A stretch of DNA of 9,327 bases from CAYYGL01 sp964471235 (GTDB lineage: Bacteria > Calditrichota > Calditrichia > RBG-13-44-9 > J075). Of the stretch, positions 7,248 to 9,327 are shown in pieces. The stretch covers positions 1 to 9,327 of the forward strand of contig CAYYGL010000190.1 of assembly GCA_964471235.1 (NCBI GenBank), read 5' to 3'. The notes under the pieces are model-generated. The model ran no database searches, had not been told where the DNA came from, and saw only the letters and a program-made list of their open reading frames with translations. How positions within the stretch are numbered: position 1 is the first letter of the stretch; the number at the start of each line of letters is the position of its first letter. The position numbers and the translations under genes are program-made.

Positions 7248-7920
7248 CATTGCAGCGGTCATATTTGATATGGACGGCTTAATGCTGGAAACCGAGGCGA
7301 TTGCCCGGCAAGCCTGGCTGCAAGCCGGTAAGGAATGGGGATACGATATCCCGGAGGAGATATACGTCCAGGTTTTGGGAAGAACGGTGCCGGATTCGGA
7401 ACGTATTTTTCGGAATGCCCTTGGTGAACACTTTCCATTCAGGGAGATTCGCCAACGGCGGCTGGAAATCGCCCGGGAATTTCATCAACAGCATGGGTAC
7501 CCTGTGAAGCCGGGTTTGCCGGAGTTGCTGGATACCCTGGAGGCTCTCTCAGTTCCGTTGGCAGTGGCGACCTCCACGGTTCAGGAAGCCGCCCGGCAGC
7601 GTCTAACAGCCAACCGGCTTTGGGAACGATTTCGGGTTGTTGTTACCGGGGACCAGGTTGCCCATGGAAAACCGGCGCCGGATATCTTTTTACTTGCCGC
7701 AGAAAAGCTGCAAACCCCTCCGCAAAATTGCCTGGTGTTAGAAGACTCCGACGCAGGGATCCTGGCTGCCCATCGGGCGGGAATGCCTGCAATCATGATT
7801 CCGGACATCAAACCTCCGGAAGATGATATCCGTAAACTGGCTTACCGGGTGATGGATTCCCTCGAAGAAGTAAATCAATGGATAAAGCGTTACCCATTAT
7901 TAGACCTTATTCATGGTTAA
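7240..7920 (+). CDS. HAD-superfamily hydrolase, beta-phosphoglucomutase-like
   Basis: The 226-residue protein has every HAD motif. Motif I is FDMDG with nucleophile Asp10 and acid/base Asp12. Motif II is AVATSTVQEAARQRL with Thr111/Ser112 around the phosphate. Motif III is Lys144 in HGKPAPDIF. Motif IV is VLEDSDAGILAAHRAG with acidic residues Glu168, Asp169 and Asp171. The alpha-helical cap inserted between motifs I and II (about 18-85) and the GKPAPD and LEDS signatures place it in the beta-phosphoglucomutase/phosphatase subgroup (subfamily IA). The usual acid-Ser-Glu after the motif I loop reads ETE here (DMDGLMLETEA), so a phosphatase on a small sugar phosphate or similar metabolite is a safer call than a mutase. 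ATG 7240 lies inside the end of the preceding small gene, in a different frame. No convincing terminator follows the stop codon. Confidence 0.93.
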   Translation: MNSIAAVIFDMDGLMLETEAIARQAWLQAGKEWGYDIPEEIYVQVLGRTVPDSERIFRNALGEHFPFREIRQRRLEIAREFHQQHGYPVKPGLPELLDTLEALSVPLAVATSTVQEAARQRLTANRLWERFRVVVTGDQVAHGKPAPDIFLLAAEKLQTPPQNCLVLEDSDAGILAAHRAGMPAIMIPDIKPPEDDIRKLAYRVMDSLEEVNQWIKRYPLLDLIHG

Positions 7921-7989
7921 GTGGGCGTTTTAACCTCACCCAACCCCTCCCGCCCCAAAAAACGGGTCCCCAACCCTACAATTTTTCCC

Positions 7990-8017
7990 TTGACATCTCC
8001 CCTGAAAACGATTTAAT
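7990..8017 (+). promoter_or_regulatory. Sigma-70 promoter of the Fe-S carrier operon
   Basis: A perfect -35 TTGACA (7990-7995) is followed after 16 bp by TTTAAT (8012-8017), a 5-of-6 match to the -10 consensus. Transcription would start near 8023-8025, about 106 nt before the Fe-S carrier start codon. It lies in the non-coding gap after the phosphatase gene, in the right orientation, so the downstream pair is probably its own operon. Confidence 0.65.
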
Positions 8018-8020
8018 TAT

Positions 8021-8045
8021 AAATCCGATATTTTTAGTCGGGTTT
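8021..8045 (+). promoter_or_regulatory. Candidate IscR/Rrf2-type operator
   Basis: This 25-bp stretch can be aligned end to end with the IscR type 1 site pattern as I recall it: ATA-S-YY-GACT-R-WWW-Y-AGTC-RR-S-TAT. By my count 19 of 25 positions agree. The right half (T-AGTC-GG-G-T at 8035-8043) is essentially perfect; the left half keeps CC-GA but loses the CT of GACT. The dyad is visible without the model as CCGA (8025-8028) and TCGG (8038-8041). It overlaps the predicted transcription start of an operon encoding an Fe-S assembly protein, the place expected for a repressor. No regulator gene is in the window, so this is inference. Confidence 0.4.
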
Positions 8046-8130
8046 TGTGGGACATCTCATAATGGAATCCCAATAAGGTGAGTAAGTTAAAAAGTAACTA
8101 AAACAGCAAACAATTAAACGGAGAACAGCA

Positions 8131-8472
8131 ATGGTCAATACCGAATTAAATATCACCGTAACGGAAAAAGCGATTAAACAGCTCCGGAAACTGATGCAGG
8201 TAGAAGGCAAAGAGGGGCATGGCTTGCGGATTGGGGTAAAATCCGGTGGGTGTTCCGGGTTAAGTTATTACATGGAATTTAGCGAACAGCCCCTGCCCAA
8301 TGACAATATTTTGGAATTCGGGGATGTGAAACTCTTCATCGATGTTTTCAGCGGCATGTATTTAAACGGGAGTGAACTGGATTTTACCGATGGATTAAAT
8401 GGGTCCGGCTTCGTCTGGAATAACCCCAATGCCCAGCGCACCTGTGGTTGCGGTCAATCCTTCTCAGCCTAA
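8131..8472 (+). CDS. A-type iron-sulfur cluster carrier (HesB/IscA/ErpA family)
   Basis: This 113-residue cytoplasmic protein binds and hands on Fe-S clusters during assembly. The three invariant cysteines are present: Cys41 in SGGCSGLSY, and Cys105 and Cys107 in TCGCGQSFSA at the C-terminus. The family block YLNGSELDFTDGLNGSGFVW followed by NNPNAQ (77-102) is complete and the length is normal for an IscA/ErpA/SufA protein; I cannot tell which subtype. ATG 8131 has CGGAG (8119-8123) 7 nt upstream. It is the first gene behind the promoter at 7990-8017 and is followed after 12 bp by the DUF2480-like gene, so the two are probably co-transcribed. No isc or suf scaffold, desulfurase or ATPase gene is in view, so this would be a stand-alone carrier locus. 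Confidence 0.95.
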   Translation: MVNTELNITVTEKAIKQLRKLMQVEGKEGHGLRIGVKSGGCSGLSYYMEFSEQPLPNDNILEFGDVKLFIDVFSGMYLNGSELDFTDGLNGSGFVWNNPNAQRTCGCGQSFSA

Positions 8473-8484
8473 GGAGAATTGAGG

Positions 8485-8760
8485 ATGGCAGAAGTGAAAA
8501 CTCCCAAGACGAAAACCATTGATATCATGGATTTTCTGGATAATGGCATTCTGAAGGAGCAGAGTTTCCGGGAAAAAATTTCATCAATCAACTGGGCGGA
8601 AGAATTTAAAGACGCCAAGGTGGTCATCCAGGGATGCGATCGGGTGCCCATTCCGGTGTGGGCATATCTGGTGCTGGTTGCCCATATTGCTCCTCATGCC
8701 AAACGAATTTTCTGGGGAGAGCCATGCAGTGCCGTGCCGGTTTATGTTCGCCCTTCCTGA
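8485..8760 (+). CDS. Short DUF2480-like protein, probable Fe-S-linked
   Basis: The 91-residue product resembles the C-terminal half of DUF2480 proteins as I remember them: a segment ending in W-x-x-x-F, then a beta strand with VVIQGCDRVPIPVWAY, a helix (LVLVAHIAPHAKRI) and the closing FWGEPCSAVPVY. Full-length members are roughly twice as long, so this is either a short form or a truncation; its clean start argues for a real short gene. Two cysteines (residues 51 and 81) sit in the best-conserved blocks. In Bacteroidetes, DUF2480 genes are often found beside suf Fe-S assembly genes, which agrees with the IscA-type gene 12 bp upstream. ATG 8485 is preferred: AAGGAG (8471-8476) lies 8 nt upstream, whereas the in-frame TTG at 8479 is too close to it. 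The function is unknown; a role in Fe-S or sulfur handling is inference. Confidence 0.75.
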   Translation: MAEVKTPKTKTIDIMDFLDNGILKEQSFREKISSINWAEEFKDAKVVIQGCDRVPIPVWAYLVLVAHIAPHAKRIFWGEPCSAVPVYVRPS

Positions 8761-8793
8761 AGAACGTCTTCCATACACTTCCTTCAATGAACT

Positions 8794-8825
8794 CAGAAAA
8801 ACGGCTTTCGCCTTTCTGCATTTTT
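8794..8825 (+). terminator. Candidate terminator of the Fe-S carrier operon
   Basis: CAGAAA (8794-8799) pairs with TTTCTG (8813-8818) and GGC (8803-8805) with GCC (8810-8812) around a TTTC loop, with three unpaired bases (8800-8802) on one side; CA and T5 (8821-8825) follow. It lies 34 nt after the DUF2480-like stop codon, on the right strand. The bulge makes it weaker than a textbook example. Confidence 0.5.
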
Positions 8826-9046
8826 GTCCCACCCAATCTACCCGGTATCCGCACATCGGGATGGAAGCCATTGCCCGCCAGCCGGCTTCACTTTTCTTCT
8901 GCCCTTTTACCGGGCTCCCTGCTCTATCATTTCTTACCTTCCGGACCATTCAATCACTGCTCACGGTCAACTCCCTCACTTTTCCTCTCCTTTCTCCACT
9001 TCTTAAATCCGCGCTTCGTAATTATTCAGGTAAATAACTCCACAGA

Positions 9047-9274
9047 CCGGGACGAATCCCACCCAAACGCTGCCCTTCGTAAGCAGGGCTGTTGTATTCT
9101 GTTAGAAAGAGAAGCAGGGGCAATAAGGAACTCATCCCCCGGGAGCCCTTCTTTTTGTAAGAGAAGGGGGTTGCCCCAAAGGGGTGGCTATACCAGGGGA
9201 TGAGTTCAAAAAGATGCAACAGTCCTGCCTTTGGAAGGGGAGGGCTGGGGAGCAGTTACAGGGATTTATTCCGG
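9047..9274. repeat. Nested imperfect palindrome, about 230 bp
   Basis: Complementary arms occur in strict nested order. 9047-9060 pairs with 9261-9274 (11 Watson-Crick pairs and 2 G-T of 14). CCCTTC (9073-9078) pairs with GAAGGG (9234-9239). GCAGGGCTGTTG (9083-9094) pairs with CAACAGTCCTGC (9217-9228) with one G-T. GAACTCATCCCC (9128-9139) pairs perfectly with GGGGATGAGTTC (9196-9207). Inside lie two hairpins: CCCTTCT/AGAAGGG (9146-9152 with 9162-9168) and CCCC/GGGG (9174-9177 with 9181-9184). It could be a dispersed palindromic repeat or MITE-like element, or a structured RNA. No transposase or reverse transcriptase is in view. Confidence 0.8.
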
Positions 9275-9297
9275 GCGCATGACACATTGCACAAATC

Positions 9298-9326
9298 AAA
9301 AAAGATTAGGGGATTCCTGCCCCAAT
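9298..9326 (-). terminator. Minus-strand terminator at the right edge
   Basis: Read on the minus strand, ATTGGGG, a 7-nt loop, CCCCTAAT (one bulged T) and then C and six T's make a hairpin with a U-tract (9326 down to 9298). It suggests a minus-strand gene just beyond the right edge, converging on the Fe-S operon. Confidence 0.55.
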
Positions 9327-9327
9327 G

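Larger units (their letters stand above)
8761..9327. other. Non-coding right end with palindrome and terminators
   Basis: No credible gene is seen in these 567 bp. The first part (to about 9040) is pyrimidine-rich on the plus strand and keeps several overlapping frames open by composition alone; none has a ribosome binding site or recognisable domain. The stretch contains a candidate terminator for the Fe-S operon (8794-8825), a large nested palindrome (9047-9274) and a minus-strand terminator at the very end (9298-9326). Confidence 0.65.

Noticed and set aside
7923..7955. A possible terminator after the phosphatase gene (GGGCG pairing with CGCCC)
   Set aside because: The loop is 23 nt and the stem is followed by A's rather than T's on the plus strand, so it does not look like an intrinsic terminator.
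8634..9203. A 189-codon open frame on the plus strand overlapping the DUF2480-like gene and the palindrome
   Set aside because: It starts inside a better-supported gene without a ribosome binding site, runs through the terminator and palindrome, and its translation is low-complexity with no domain. The long opening reflects pyrimidine-rich composition, as shown by two other plus-strand frames open across the same stretch.
9047..9274. Reading the nested palindrome as a retron RNA, integron attC site or CRISPR array
   Set aside because: No reverse transcriptase or integrase is visible, the attC core motifs are not evident, and there is no series of regularly spaced direct repeats. Only the palindromic structure itself can be supported.

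Overview
The window comes from a Gram-negative (two-membrane) bacterium with moderate GC. The diderm call rests on a MacB/LolCDE-type ABC transporter next to a signal-peptide-bearing protein with beta-barrel character. A sigma-54-type response regulator, and a small protein that looks like the C-terminal half of DUF2480 (a family I know mainly from Bacteroidetes and relatives), point loosely to the FCB superphylum or a neighbouring lineage such as Calditrichota/KSB-like groups, or to Desulfobacterota. The sequence alone does not settle this.

Layout. Positions 1-2649 (+): the 3' end of an FtsX/MacB-type permease, its ATPase, and an outer-membrane barrel protein, plausibly one envelope-export unit. 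Positions 2650-3180: no gene, but a 15-bp tandem repeat, a perfect 13-bp terminator hairpin and a minus-strand terminator, which separate two converging transcription units. Positions 3181-6723 (-): a two-component system, with a membrane-anchored double-PAS histidine kinase transcribed first and an NtrC-class regulator 240 bp downstream behind its own candidate promoter. Positions 6724-7049: a divergent intergenic region with competing inverted repeats and a duplicated motif. Positions 7050-7920 (+): a 65-residue unknown protein overlapping a HAD-family phosphatase gene by 8 bp. Positions 7990-8760 (+): a sigma-70 promoter with an IscR-like dyad over its likely start site, an A-type Fe-S carrier gene and the DUF2480-like gene, closed by a candidate terminator. 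Positions 8761-9327: no credible gene; a roughly 230-bp nested imperfect palindrome and a minus-strand terminator that suggests a converging gene beyond the right edge.

How the parts relate. The permease and ATPase form an inner-membrane machine of the LolCDE/MacB class, and the barrel may be its outer-membrane partner. The kinase and regulator should form a phosphorelay acting on sigma-54 promoters, but I found no convincing sigma-54 promoter in the window, so its targets are probably elsewhere. The Fe-S carrier and the DUF2480-like protein look co-transcribed and possibly under iron-sulfur control. This unit and the terminal palindrome are the two least explained and most interesting parts of the window. 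No CRISPR array, integrase, transposase, tRNA or rRNA was seen.
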